This document shows, in pieces, positions 8,048-17,000 of a stretch of 64,000 bases of DNA (positions are counted from its first letter, which is position 1; every line of letters starts with the position of its first letter). The position numbers were made by a program, and so were the translations under genes. A model generated the notes under the pieces. That model worked only from the letters and a program-made list of their open reading frames with translations. It had not been told where the DNA came from and made no database searches. Source of the DNA: Vibrio proteolyticus NBRC 13287 (lineage in GTDB: Bacteria; Pseudomonadota; Gammaproteobacteria; Enterobacterales; Vibrionaceae); assembly GCF_000467125.1 (NCBI RefSeq), contig NZ_BATJ01000015.1:1-64000 (forward strand), written 5' to 3'.

Positions 8048-8878
8048 ATGGAACAGATGATCCGAAATGAGATGCGAGTTCTGCCATCCATCGATCCCCA
8101 GTTCGAGATTACCCGTCGAATCGAATTTATCAAACGTAAGTTGCTTGAATCTGGCTGCACATCACTGGTTTTGGGTATTAGTGGCGGCGTGGATTCAACC
8201 ACGTGTGGACGTCTGGCTCAATTGGCCGTTGAACAGCTCAATGCCGAAACCGGTTCAGGCAACCATCAGTTTATTGCCGTTCGCCTTCCATACGGTGAGC
8301 AGAAAGATGAAGACGAGGCGCAATTAGCACTCTCTTTCATCAAGCCGACTCACTCTGTTTCGGTGAACATCAAAGGCGGTGTTGATGGCACGCACGCCGC
8401 TACGCATGCGGCTTTGGAAGGAACAGGACTGATTCCTTCAGATCTTGCCAAGGTGGACTTCGTCAAAGGCAACGTCAAAGCCCGTACCCGCATGGTGGCA
8501 CAATATGAGATTGCGGGTTACGTTGGCGGCCTGGTGCTGGGTACCGATCACTCCGCAGAAAACATTACCGGCTTTTACACCAAGTTCGGCGATGGCGCGT
8601 GCGATTTAGCTCCTCTGTTTGGCCTGAGTAAACGTCAGGTGCGTGAAGTGGCCGGCGCGCTGGGCGCACCAGAGCTGTTAGTGAAAAAAACGCCAACGGC
8701 GGATCTTGAAGAGCTCGCACCACAAAAAGCGGACGAAGAGGCGCTGAGCCTGAGCTACGATCAAATTGATGACTTTCTGGAAGGCAAACCGGTTGACACC
8801 TATGTGGTTGAGCGTCTGGTACGCATCTACCAAGCCACTCAGCATAAACGTCAACCGATCCCGACGATTTACGATTAA
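8048..8878 (+). CDS. nadE: NH3-dependent NAD+ synthetase
   Basis: A 276-residue N-type ATP pyrophosphatase that converts deamido-NAD to NAD with ammonia and ATP. The P-loop is [11 protein letters not shown], followed by [53 protein letters not shown] and [20 protein letters not shown], all standard for NadE. The length matches the short bacterial form without a glutaminase domain. ATG 8048 has GGAAGGAAA in front; a TTG start 18 bp upstream is unlikely. It is divergent from the nadD-like gene. Confidence 0.97.
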   Translation: MEQMIRNEMRVLPSIDPQFEITRRIEFIKRKLLESGCTSLVLGISGGVDSTTCGRLAQLAVEQLNAETGSGNHQFIAVRLPYGEQKDEDEAQLALSFIKPTHSVSVNIKGGVDGTHAATHAALEGTGLIPSDLAKVDFVKGNVKARTRMVAQYEIAGYVGGLVLGTDHSAENITGFYTKFGDGACDLAPLFGLSKRQVREVAGALGAPELLVKKTPTADLEELAPQKADEEALSLSYDQIDDFLEGKPVDTYVVERLVRIYQATQHKRQPIPTIYD

Positions 8879-8900
8879 CCCGTCTGCTCACAGACACACA

Positions 8901-8926
8901 AGCCACCCGACATTGGGTGGCTTTTT
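8901..8926 (+). terminator. intrinsic terminator after nadE
   Basis: GCCACCC-GACATT-GGGTGGC followed by TTTTT, 22 bp after the nadE stop. Confidence 0.92.
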
Positions 8927-8959
8927 GATTGGTTTGCACTGCGATGTTATGCCAAATAA

Positions 8960-9466
8960 TCAGCCATTCCAAAATGTCCATTCAATCGAACTCAGCCCCG
9001 CAATAAATACGCCCAAAGCCACTATCGCAGCAAATAAGTTCGCGCATTTACTGAATCGGGTGGCGTTAACATCATCCAATGACGCAAATGCAATAATCGC
9101 AATGCTGGCTGGCGCCAGGTATTCCCAAAATTGTTTGGTCTTTAACTGATCCGGAACGGTATAAGCCAGAAAACCAGCCAGAGCCAGAATTAACGCAATC
9201 GTGAAGCCAGCGAACCAGGTGCCCAATCGATATGGACGCACGTCGTCCTGCCCTTCCAGACCTTGGATGGTTTTAAAGGCGCCAAACCGTCTGCCTTCGG
9301 TAAAAGAGGCTGTCTCGAAGGAACATTGACCACAACGATTCCGACCAGCAAGGTATTCAACCGCATCGGCTTTTGCACTGTGATTCGAATCCCCGCTATC
9401 CACCACACCCAATACCCGGTTGTGTTGCTTATTGTGTTTACATGTCTGCTTAATTAATTGCTTCAT
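8960..9466 (-). CDS. hypothetical membrane protein
   Basis: A 168-residue protein. The first 80 residues are polar with a Cys pair (NRCGQCSFE). Three hydrophobic segments follow: FAGFTIALILALAGFLAYTV, YLAPASIAIIAFASL and LFAAIVALGVFIAGLSS. It is therefore an inner-membrane protein with a cytoplasmic or metal-binding N-terminus. No family is recognised. It lies 14 bp after the GyrI-like gene on the same strand and is probably in one operon with it. Confidence 0.65.
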   Translation of the reverse strand: MKQLIKQTCKHNKQHNRVLGVVDSGDSNHSAKADAVEYLAGRNRCGQCSFETASFTEGRRFGAFKTIQGLEGQDDVRPYRLGTWFAGFTIALILALAGFLAYTVPDQLKTKQFWEYLAPASIAIIAFASLDDVNATRFSKCANLFAAIVALGVFIAGLSSIEWTFWNG

Positions 9467-9480
9467 GGGAAGGCTGTCCG

Positions 9481-9951
9481 TTAGTCTGCATCTCGGATGC
9501 CGAATTGGATTTCAATCACATTGTCCGCGGAACCTGGACCGAACCATTGGTGGTAAACTTCGCGGCTCTCTCCGGTCAACTCATAGCCTTCAGCTTTGAT
9601 GGCTTCGAGCAGCGGACGGTAACCATGTTCGAACAACCCCGACAACTCACCACTGTACTGACGAGTCGCACAGCGAAACGCTGGCAGTGTGTGGTACTCA
9701 GCCTGATGCGCTAATGCTTCAGGGCCGTCGCCAACGACAGGAAGACAGAACTCAATCTCGAATTCCGATTCCGTGTCGTCCGGCAGACCATACGATACAA
9801 AATGCCACGGACCGGTCACCGTTAACGCCGAACGGTCAATAATATCCAATATGGCGCTGCAGCAGTCCTGACTGACATGCCCAACTTCAGGCAGAGTCAG
9901 GTGTTTACGAATACACAGCACAGTCCCTAACGTTGTTTGTTTTACGTCCAC
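9481..9951 (-). CDS. GyrI-like / effector-binding domain protein
   Basis: A 156-residue soluble protein with the pattern of the AraC effector-binding (GyrI-like) fold: VVGDGPEALAHQAEYHTLPAFRCATRQYSGELSGLFEHGYRPLLEAIKAEGYELTGESREVYHQW and the closing VIEIQFGI. Stand-alone members bind small amphipathic molecules or inhibit gyrase. The ligand is unknown. It is followed at 14 bp by a membrane protein gene. Confidence 0.7.
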   Translation of the reverse strand: MDVKQTTLGTVLCIRKHLTLPEVGHVSQDCCSAILDIIDRSALTVTGPWHFVSYGLPDDTESEFEIEFCLPVVGDGPEALAHQAEYHTLPAFRCATRQYSGELSGLFEHGYRPLLEAIKAEGYELTGESREVYHQWFGPGSADNVIEIQFGIRDAD

Positions 9952-10350
9952 AACAATTCCTCTTACTATTTTTTAGAGATAGGCGACAGGCAATTCATCA
10001 CCCACTCATTTATTTATTTTTTGCACGGTTACTCTGCTGATCATGATCCGATAACCGATCAACTTAATTGCGTTAAACCATGTCGAAAAACCTATTGAAG
10101 ACAAACGTCCTCAGCATTGCGGCAGGGAAACTCGGAAGCGGCCAACGCACTCCATCTGTAGCAACAGGCACGTACCCTGCTTATCTGGATGGGCAATATT
10201 GCCATATTCAACAGCATGAAATAGAACGGAACTGATATCACAGAGTCAATTTTTCACAAAGGCTCGATGACATCTAGTTTTTGCGGCAATTTAATGATAA
10301 AGCATTCATTAACAGTTAGTTGTCGCAGCCACTCTAGCGGCACAGAAACA
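9952..10350. other. non-coding interval
   Basis: About 400 bp between the GyrI-like gene start and the terminator of the H-NS gene. It should hold the promoter of the GyrI-like gene. A 51-codon plus-strand frame (10080-10235) lacks a ribosome site and any recognisable sequence. No RNA gene or repeat is evident. Confidence 0.4.
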
Positions 10351-10381
10351 AAAAAGTAGAAGCATCACTGCTTCTACTTTT
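10351..10381. terminator. intrinsic terminator of the H-NS paralog gene
   Basis: AAAAAGTAGAAGCA-TCAC-TGCTTCTACTTTT is a long perfect stem with A/T flanks on both strands, placed 39 bp beyond the stop of the leftward H-NS gene. Confidence 0.9.
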
Positions 10382-10419
10382 CCAATCTGCTCTTCTCAGG
10401 GTCGGTCGTTACCCCGAAC

Positions 10420-10827
10420 TTACTGAATCAAAAACTCTTCTAACGCCTGACCATTATCCAACGCTTCCTGGATGACAACTGGCGTTCTGCCCTGGCCTGT
10501 CCAGGTTTTGGTTTTGCCCTTACCATCCACATACTGATATTTGGCTGGACGAGGTTTGCGCTTGCTGCCGGCCGTGGCCTTTTTAGAAGACAGCGCCGCC
10601 ACCAGATCATTCACATCCAACCCTTGTTGTGAGATTTGCTGAGCGATTTCAGCGAGCTTGGCTTCTTTTTCCTGCTGCTCTTGGCGCAGTTGTTCCTCAA
10701 TTTGTCTGCGCTCATCCACTACCGTGGTAAACTTCCCTAACGCATCTTCTAATTGCGTCAGAGTCAATTCTTTTGCAAATGCTCTCAGGCTGCGAATATT
10801 AAGTAGCATTTTCTCCAATTCGTTCAT
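10420..10827 (-). CDS. H-NS family nucleoid protein (paralog)
   Basis: A 135-residue H-NS-like protein. The N-terminal coiled-coil oligomerisation domain is about 1-65 (LLNIRSLRAFAKELTLTQLEDAL, then Glu/Gln-rich heptads). A linker KKATAGSKRKPRPAKYQY leads to the C-terminal DNA-binding core TWTGQGRTPVVIQEAL, which contains the QGR minor-groove hook. H-NS silences AT-rich foreign DNA. The sequence differs clearly from the V. cholerae VicH sequence as I remember it, so it is probably a second paralog. Genes in this window with AT-rich upstream DNA (toxin locus, PAAR island, integron) would be natural targets, but that is inference. Confidence 0.9.
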   Translation of the reverse strand: MNELEKMLLNIRSLRAFAKELTLTQLEDALGKFTTVVDERRQIEEQLRQEQQEKEAKLAEIAQQISQQGLDVNDLVAALSSKKATAGSKRKPRPAKYQYVDGKGKTKTWTGQGRTPVVIQEALDNGQALEEFLIQ

Positions 10828-11057
10828 GTGTTCTCCTATATAGATGATGTCCGTTCAAGAGTAGATTTAATACGTGCAAACATCGTATTTGGATTAAATA
10901 GTTGCGATCGAAAATGATTTAAATACGCTTCAATGTAAAATTTATAAAATCTTATTTCAAGTCTGCAACAGGAAAAACACACCTGTTAAATTAAGAATAA
11001 AACCTCGCTCCCAAAAGTATTTAACATATTGTTTAAAAACAGATGCTAAGCAAACTA

Positions 11058-12629
11058 TCAACCTAAATGCTGACTTTGTTTGTACGCCTGTTTGTATTTA
11101 TACATAATCTTATCGGCACGCTCGATCAGTGACTCGGGGGTATCGTTGGCTTGCAATTGTGCACAGCCATAACTGAAATGCCAGGTTGTGTTTTTTGCTT
11201 CCTTACCCAAATCGGCGTATTTCTTCTGAATACGTTCCATAATGAAATTCGCTTCGCTGACATCACAATCATCAAATACGATCAAAAACTCATCACCACC
11301 AATTCTGGCCGCCAGATCGGAACCTCTTACCGTTTGGCGAATACTGGTCGCCAGCCCCACAATCATTTCGTCCCCAGCATCATGACCGAAATGATCGTTC
11401 GTCATTTTAAGATCATTCACATCAATAAAGCTCACAGCCATTTCCGAATGACGCCTGCGACTCAATTGTATATTGCGCTGTAATTGCTCAATGATAGCGC
11501 GTCGATTATATAATTCTGTAAGCGGATCATGACTTGCTTCAAATACTAACTCGTTAAGTAAGTACTCCCGCTCCACCTGAGATATTGCCAGTTTATAGGC
11601 CAAAAATGCCAATAATGGCACCAAAAACAACCCAAGAATCACCAGCCCATAAATGAGCGAACCCTGCGACTCTGTAACATAAGCATTAGAGACAAACTGA
11701 ACCAGATACACTTCTTCTGCATTAATTGCGCGGTGAACCCCGCCAGGCTTCAACTCTAACTTAACCGCGTAATACTCGCCGTCGTCAGAAACAAATTTAC
11801 CAATATTTGTCTGTGTAAGTTGTCGCCATATTTCAGGGTAATCGTGAGAAAAACGCACCTCTTTGCGAGAGTCAAACATAAAACCCCACTCTTTTTCCGC
11901 TTCGCCCTCTTTCAGGTAATACCCTTCTTTATTGATCAAATAGATAGGGTTGCCTTTAAAGCGGTTGGAACGATCGATGAGTTTTAGAAGCTTTTCACCG
12001 TTATAGTTAATTACGGTAACGCCAAGTAGTGTACCGTCCTCTTGGCGAACTGGAGATGAGAACCGAATCGTAGGTTTGATTGGTTTCTCCACTTTACCGT
12101 TTTCGATATTCAAATCGAATTTCGAGGTGTATACCTCACCCGACTCTAATTCAAGGGCATCACGAAAATAATATCGGTTGGCTTTTTTTTGCAGTTTATC
12201 GTCTGGGATTAAAAACAGCGTGGTGTCTGGCAACTGATCAATCCGAACGACTTCCTGGCCATATTTGTCCAACACCCGGATTTGGCTATAGCGATCATGA
12301 AGCGCCCCCACCTGAAACATTAATGAAGTTAAATACGCTTTCGCGGTTTCATCACCTTCTTCCAGTGTCGATTTGGTCAGAACACTGCTGGAGATATAGT
12401 GTAAATCCGTACCGACAACGCCCAACTCGTTGTCTATCGCGTTTCTGATGTCTCCCAACGATTCTAAATAACTGACTTCTCTACGGTCCTCGATACTGTA
12501 GTTGGTTTTAACAAACACTAAGGTAAACACAAAAGCCAGAAATAGGCTCAGCAACCACACATAAGACAAGACTTTCGCTCGCTTTTTGCGCAAAATTCCG
12601 TCTCGATACTTAACTGCTACATTTTGCAT
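11058..12629 (-). CDS. membrane diguanylate cyclase with periplasmic sensor and GGDEF domain
   Basis: A 523-residue inner-membrane sensor. A first helix (VLSYVWLLSLFLAFVFTLVFV) is followed by a periplasmic Cache-like region of about 280 residues, a second helix (GLVILGLFLVPLLAFLAY), and a GGDEF domain. The active site is ARIGGDEFLIVF; the inhibitory I-site RxxD is present as RGSD at the right spacing, so feedback-inhibited c-di-GMP synthesis is expected. ATG 12629 is chosen because AGGTGG precedes it; a GTG 39 bp upstream lacks a ribosome site. It is divergent from the REC-EAL and kinase operon. Confidence 0.93.
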   Translation of the reverse strand: MQNVAVKYRDGILRKKRAKVLSYVWLLSLFLAFVFTLVFVKTNYSIEDRREVSYLESLGDIRNAIDNELGVVGTDLHYISSSVLTKSTLEEGDETAKAYLTSLMFQVGALHDRYSQIRVLDKYGQEVVRIDQLPDTTLFLIPDDKLQKKANRYYFRDALELESGEVYTSKFDLNIENGKVEKPIKPTIRFSSPVRQEDGTLLGVTVINYNGEKLLKLIDRSNRFKGNPIYLINKEGYYLKEGEAEKEWGFMFDSRKEVRFSHDYPEIWRQLTQTNIGKFVSDDGEYYAVKLELKPGGVHRAINAEEVYLVQFVSNAYVTESQGSLIYGLVILGLFLVPLLAFLAYKLAISQVEREYLLNELVFEASHDPLTELYNRRAIIEQLQRNIQLSRRRHSEMAVSFIDVNDLKMTNDHFGHDAGDEMIVGLATSIRQTVRGSDLAARIGGDEFLIVFDDCDVSEANFIMERIQKKYADLGKEAKNTTWHFSYGCAQLQANDTPESLIERADKIMYKYKQAYKQSQHLG

Positions 12630-12893
12630 AAACCACCTGAACTGCAGTACAACTTCTTGAGAAGTCACTTATTTATCAACTGATACTTAGGTTACCTGAT
12701 TGCAGCGCTAACCGCTGAACAAAGCAGAAGAAACGTGATTTTTTCTTCAAAAATGATGTATAGGTCAAGCCGTTACATACCACCTTTTGGAGCGCCAACC
12801 GCTTAGAAGATTTTTGGCAAAATTGATATCCCCTACCTAAACTAACGTATTAAGAAGAAAGCAAAATTTAATACTTAAGTAAGGGAGGTCTCT

Positions 12894-14099
12894 GTGTCGA
12901 TTACGCACTCTAGCATTCTGGTTGTCGATGATCAGCAGATCATCAGGCATACCTTGGCGCTATGTTTGGGTAACTTGGGGATCCAAAACATCCACGAAGC
13001 AGAAAATGGCAAGCAAGCGAAAGATTTGATCGCTTGTCATACCTTTGATGCGATTTTTTGTGATCTAGACATGCCGATTGAAGATGGCTTTGAAGTATTA
13101 CGCTTTCTGGGTGAAAGTAAGTTTACTGGCGCCGTTATCATCATTAGCAGTCAGGAACAAGAGGTACTCGCGTCGACATCTAATTTGGCACGGCTTTACG
13201 ACTTAAGAATTATTGGTTGTGTTGAAAAACCAATCACGTTCCAAATCGTTCAAAAAGTGATTGATACGATCAGGATGCTTCCGAACCCGAACAACAAAGC
13301 AAAGCGGTATAGAGAGCTAACGGAAGAAGAGTTGACTCACCACCTCAACAGTGACCACTTGGAGGCATACTTTCAACCCCAGTTAGATCTGCGCACAAAA
13401 AAAGTGAAAGGATTGGAAGCACTGGTTCGCATCATCGACGAAAACGACCTGTTGATTTATCCAGACAGCTTTATTCCTGCGGCTGAAAAATCTGCAACCC
13501 TAATATTGAACCTGACTCAACGAGTGATTGAGAAAGCTTTAACATCGTTCGCTAAGGAATTTCCCAACAGAAAATCACTGACTCTCGCTTTCAATATTTC
13601 CGGTAAAGTTCTGGAAAACCAAGCATTTCCTAAATGGTTAAGCCACATAGTTAATTCTCATGGTATACCACCACAACAAATTATTTGTGAACTTACCGAA
13701 ACGGCGATAGCGCCGGACCCTACCACCATAGACATTCAAATGCTCAGGTTAAAAATGATGCAATTTAAGCTCTCCATCGACGACTTCGGCACCGGCTACT
13801 CCTCCATTGCCAAGCTTCACGCTATTCCATTTAATGAGCTTAAAATAGACAAAAGCTTCGTATTTGATTGCCTAACCAATGCCAAATCAGCGGCGATCGT
13901 TGAGCAAAGTATAAAAATGGCCAAAGCAATGGGAATAGAAGTGGTTGCGGAAGGCATCGAAACTAACGATGTTGAAGACTTCTTACTCAAGGCAGGGTGT
14001 GACTCCGGACAAGGGTATTTATACTCGAAGCCGGGACCGTTAGATGAAATAGCCTCTCTCATTCGAACTCCTATCCCTAATAAAGAGCGTACTGAATGA
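12894..14099 (+). CDS. REC-EAL response regulator, predicted c-di-GMP phosphodiesterase
   Basis: A 401-residue two-domain protein. The receiver domain (1-125) has Asp12/Asp13 and phospho-acceptor Asp57 (FCDLDMP), with Lys112 in VEKP. The EAL domain (about 145-395) keeps E175 of LEALVRI, CELTET, D296-D297 of SIDDFGTGYSS, the Lys of ELKIDKSF and E353 of VAEGIET, so it looks catalytically competent to break down c-di-GMP. GTG start with AGGGAGGT in front. Its TGA overlaps the kinase ATG by 4 bases, so the kinase is its likely phosphodonor. Architecture resembles VieA without the HTH. Confidence 0.94.
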   Translation: MSITHSSILVVDDQQIIRHTLALCLGNLGIQNIHEAENGKQAKDLIACHTFDAIFCDLDMPIEDGFEVLRFLGESKFTGAVIIISSQEQEVLASTSNLARLYDLRIIGCVEKPITFQIVQKVIDTIRMLPNPNNKAKRYRELTEEELTHHLNSDHLEAYFQPQLDLRTKKVKGLEALVRIIDENDLLIYPDSFIPAAEKSATLILNLTQRVIEKALTSFAKEFPNRKSLTLAFNISGKVLENQAFPKWLSHIVNSHGIPPQQIICELTETAIAPDPTTIDIQMLRLKMMQFKLSIDDFGTGYSSIAKLHAIPFNELKIDKSFVFDCLTNAKSAAIVEQSIKMAKAMGIEVVAEGIETNDVEDFLLKAGCDSGQGYLYSKPGPLDEIASLIRTPIPNKERTE

Positions 14100-17000
14100 A
14101 GTTTTCCATCAAACTTCCCCTGCTTTTTTTAAGCTTAAGCCTAGTTATGTTGGGCGTTGTTACGATTGTTTCTCAGAAAGGTAAAGATATTCTCCAAGAC
14201 ACAACGTTAACCAATATCGAAAGAGAGGCCACTCTCCTGATTCGATTAATAGAGCGTAATTTATTCGAACGCTACCATGACGTACAAGCGTTTCGCTTAG
14301 CATTGGGGGAAGTCGATGAAGGTAGACTCGGGTTTATCTCTTCAAGCCCAGATTTTGCGTCCAGCCTAAACGATCTGGTCCGAAATTATAAAGTCTACCG
14401 ACGGATCATGGTGTTTGATCTGCAAGGTAATTTACTCGCACAAAGTACGAAAAATCAATTTGGTAAGACATTACCCAATGTCCAGACGACAGCGGAAAAA
14501 GTCAAAAATAGCACTTGGTTCCAAGAGGCCGTTGATGGGAATACGCTTTCTCCAGACAAACCAGAAAGCAGTTACGTCGTTGGCCCCCGACGCTTTCTGA
14601 TAGATGATAACCCCAACTCTTTTGACATGATTTTTGCTGCACTCATTCGAGACAAAAATGGGAACAATACCGGACTTTGGGTGAATGTGGTTGATTTCTC
14701 TGTTGTAGAGAACATCGTCGCTGAAACTTATGAGCTGCTTTCTAATCGAGGCTTTCTGAGCTCAGAACTTACCATCCTTGACAATCAGGGTAGGATCATC
14801 GTTGATTATGATCCCGTAGGACAGAGTAAGCCTAAATACATCCGTGATTTTTCTATAATTGGCGAGCTCAATCTGGCTAAAAATGGAGTGGAAGGCGCTC
14901 GTCTAGCGGTCGCGGGCAGAAGCGGCTCAAATATCTCCACGCACTTTCGTAAACAGATCAACCAAGTCACTGGTTATGCTCATACCAATGGCGCGTATGA
15001 TTACCCGGGCCTGGGTTGGTCTGTCATGATCCGTATTGCGGTAAACGAAGCATTTTATGAATCCAATATGTTATTCCGCAGTACATTTCTGGTTTCATTG
15101 CTGCTCCTGGCTCTTATTGTCATCGTGTCCTTCTATCTCAGTAAAAAGATTGCCCGTCCTTTGCGAGAACTTTCATATGCAATCAAAAGCTTGGCCAATG
15201 GTGAAAAAGATGTCATCTTACCCAAGGTTTACGGGCAGGATGAAATCGCTGTGATGGTGTCGGAACTTGATAACCTCAAAGATATTGTCATAGAGAGAGA
15301 AAAACTAAGCCAAGAAACTGACGAACAACGATTTTTACTCGATATTCAAAGTAAAGCTATCGATTCCACCACTTCCGGTATTATTGTCAGCGAAGTGAGT
15401 AAGCCTGACTTTCCGATTGTCTTCACTAACAAGGCGTTTGAACTTCTCACCGGATACAGTCGTGAGGAGGTTTTGGGCAAAAATTGCCGCTTTCTTCAGA
15501 ATGATGATCGTGACCAACCGGGATTAGACAAGATACGACTGGCGTTACAAAACAAAACATCCTGCTCCGTTGTGCTTCGTAACTACAGAAAAAATGGCAC
15601 GCTCTTTTACAACAATTTGAGAATCGACCCAGTTTTCAATGAAGAAGGCATCATGACGCACTTTATCGGTATCCAAACCGACATTACCGATATCAAGCGA
15701 CGTGAAGAAGAAAATACCCTAAAACTCGAACAAGAAATCGAGAGAAGAACGCAAGAAGCCAGAGAGTCGGAAACTCGCCTTCGCACTGTCTTCGATACCG
15801 CTCTGGATGGCACAGTAGTCATTGATGCCCAAGGAAAGATTTTGGACATAAACCGCTCTACCGAACTGATCTTTGGCAGAGTTCGGGATGATCTCATTGG
15901 AGAGAATGTTTCAATACTGATGCCCGACCAGTACGCAGGAGAACATGACAATTACCTTAATACGTTTTTATTTACGGGAAATAAAAAACTGATAGGGGCA
16001 CCTCGGAAAGTTAAGGGGCTTCACAAGTCAGGACGCGTTTTTCCTATTGAAGTCTCCGTCGGTGAAACCAAAGTCGGTGATTCACAGGTTTTTGTTGGCA
16101 TGGTGAAAGACATCACCATTCAGGAAGAGATAAAGCGGAGAGAACAAGCTCTCCAAAGTGAGCTTCGTGAGCGTGAAATCATTTATCGTGCTGCATTCAG
16201 CCAGGCTGCTGTAGGTATTTGCCGGGTTGCCTTAGACGGCAGGTTCATCGAGGTTAACGACAAAATGTGTGACATTTTTGGTTACGGTGAACAAGAACTA
16301 CTAGAAATGAAGCTCAGCCATGTCACTCATCCAGATGATCAGACAAGAAGCCAAGAGATGGTGTCTGCGCTTCTTGAAGGTCAACAACGCACCTTCACCA
16401 TCGACAAGCGCTACATCAACAAGGCGAATGAAACTTTCTGGGCAACACTGTCCGTCTCAGTCGTGTTCGATGAGGACACGCGTCCAAAATATTTCATTTC
16501 TGTCATTGAGGACATATCTAACAGAAAAAGAATCGAAGAAGAGTTACGTTCGGCCAAAGCAGCAAGAGACGAACTGTTGAGAGGCATGCGTCTCGCTTCA
16601 GATGCGGGCGGAATATGTAATTGGGTACTTAATACCCATACCGGCCATTTGAAGTGGGACGACAATATGTACGCCTTGTATGGCATCGAACACGGCGTAG
16701 AGCTCAATTATGAACACTGGAAACAGGCGCTACATCCAAGTGATGCAGACAAAGCCACACACGCTTTTGAACACAGCCTGAACAGTAAAGATGTATTTAA
16801 CGCAGAGTTCAGAATCATCAATCAATCGACAAACCAGACGAAGTGGATCAAAGCTGCGGGTGACGTTGTACTCGATAAGGAGTCAGGCTATGAGATGGTG
16901 TTTGGTATTAACCTGGACATTACCGACGAAAAAGATGCTCAGGCAGCTTTAGAGAAGGAAACTCTAGCGGCCAGACAGGCGAACGAAGCAAAATCACGCT

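Noticed and set aside
8565..8981. 138-codon frame antisense to nadE
   Set aside because: It is a shadow of the strongly supported nadE gene with no initiation signal.
10080..10235. 51-codon plus-strand frame in the gap before the H-NS gene
   Set aside because: There is no ribosome site, no recognisable sequence, and the frame is no longer than chance allows.
15607..15951. 114-codon frame antisense to the LOV kinase gene
   Set aside because: Its Ser-rich composition is typical of antisense frames, and the sense gene is secure.
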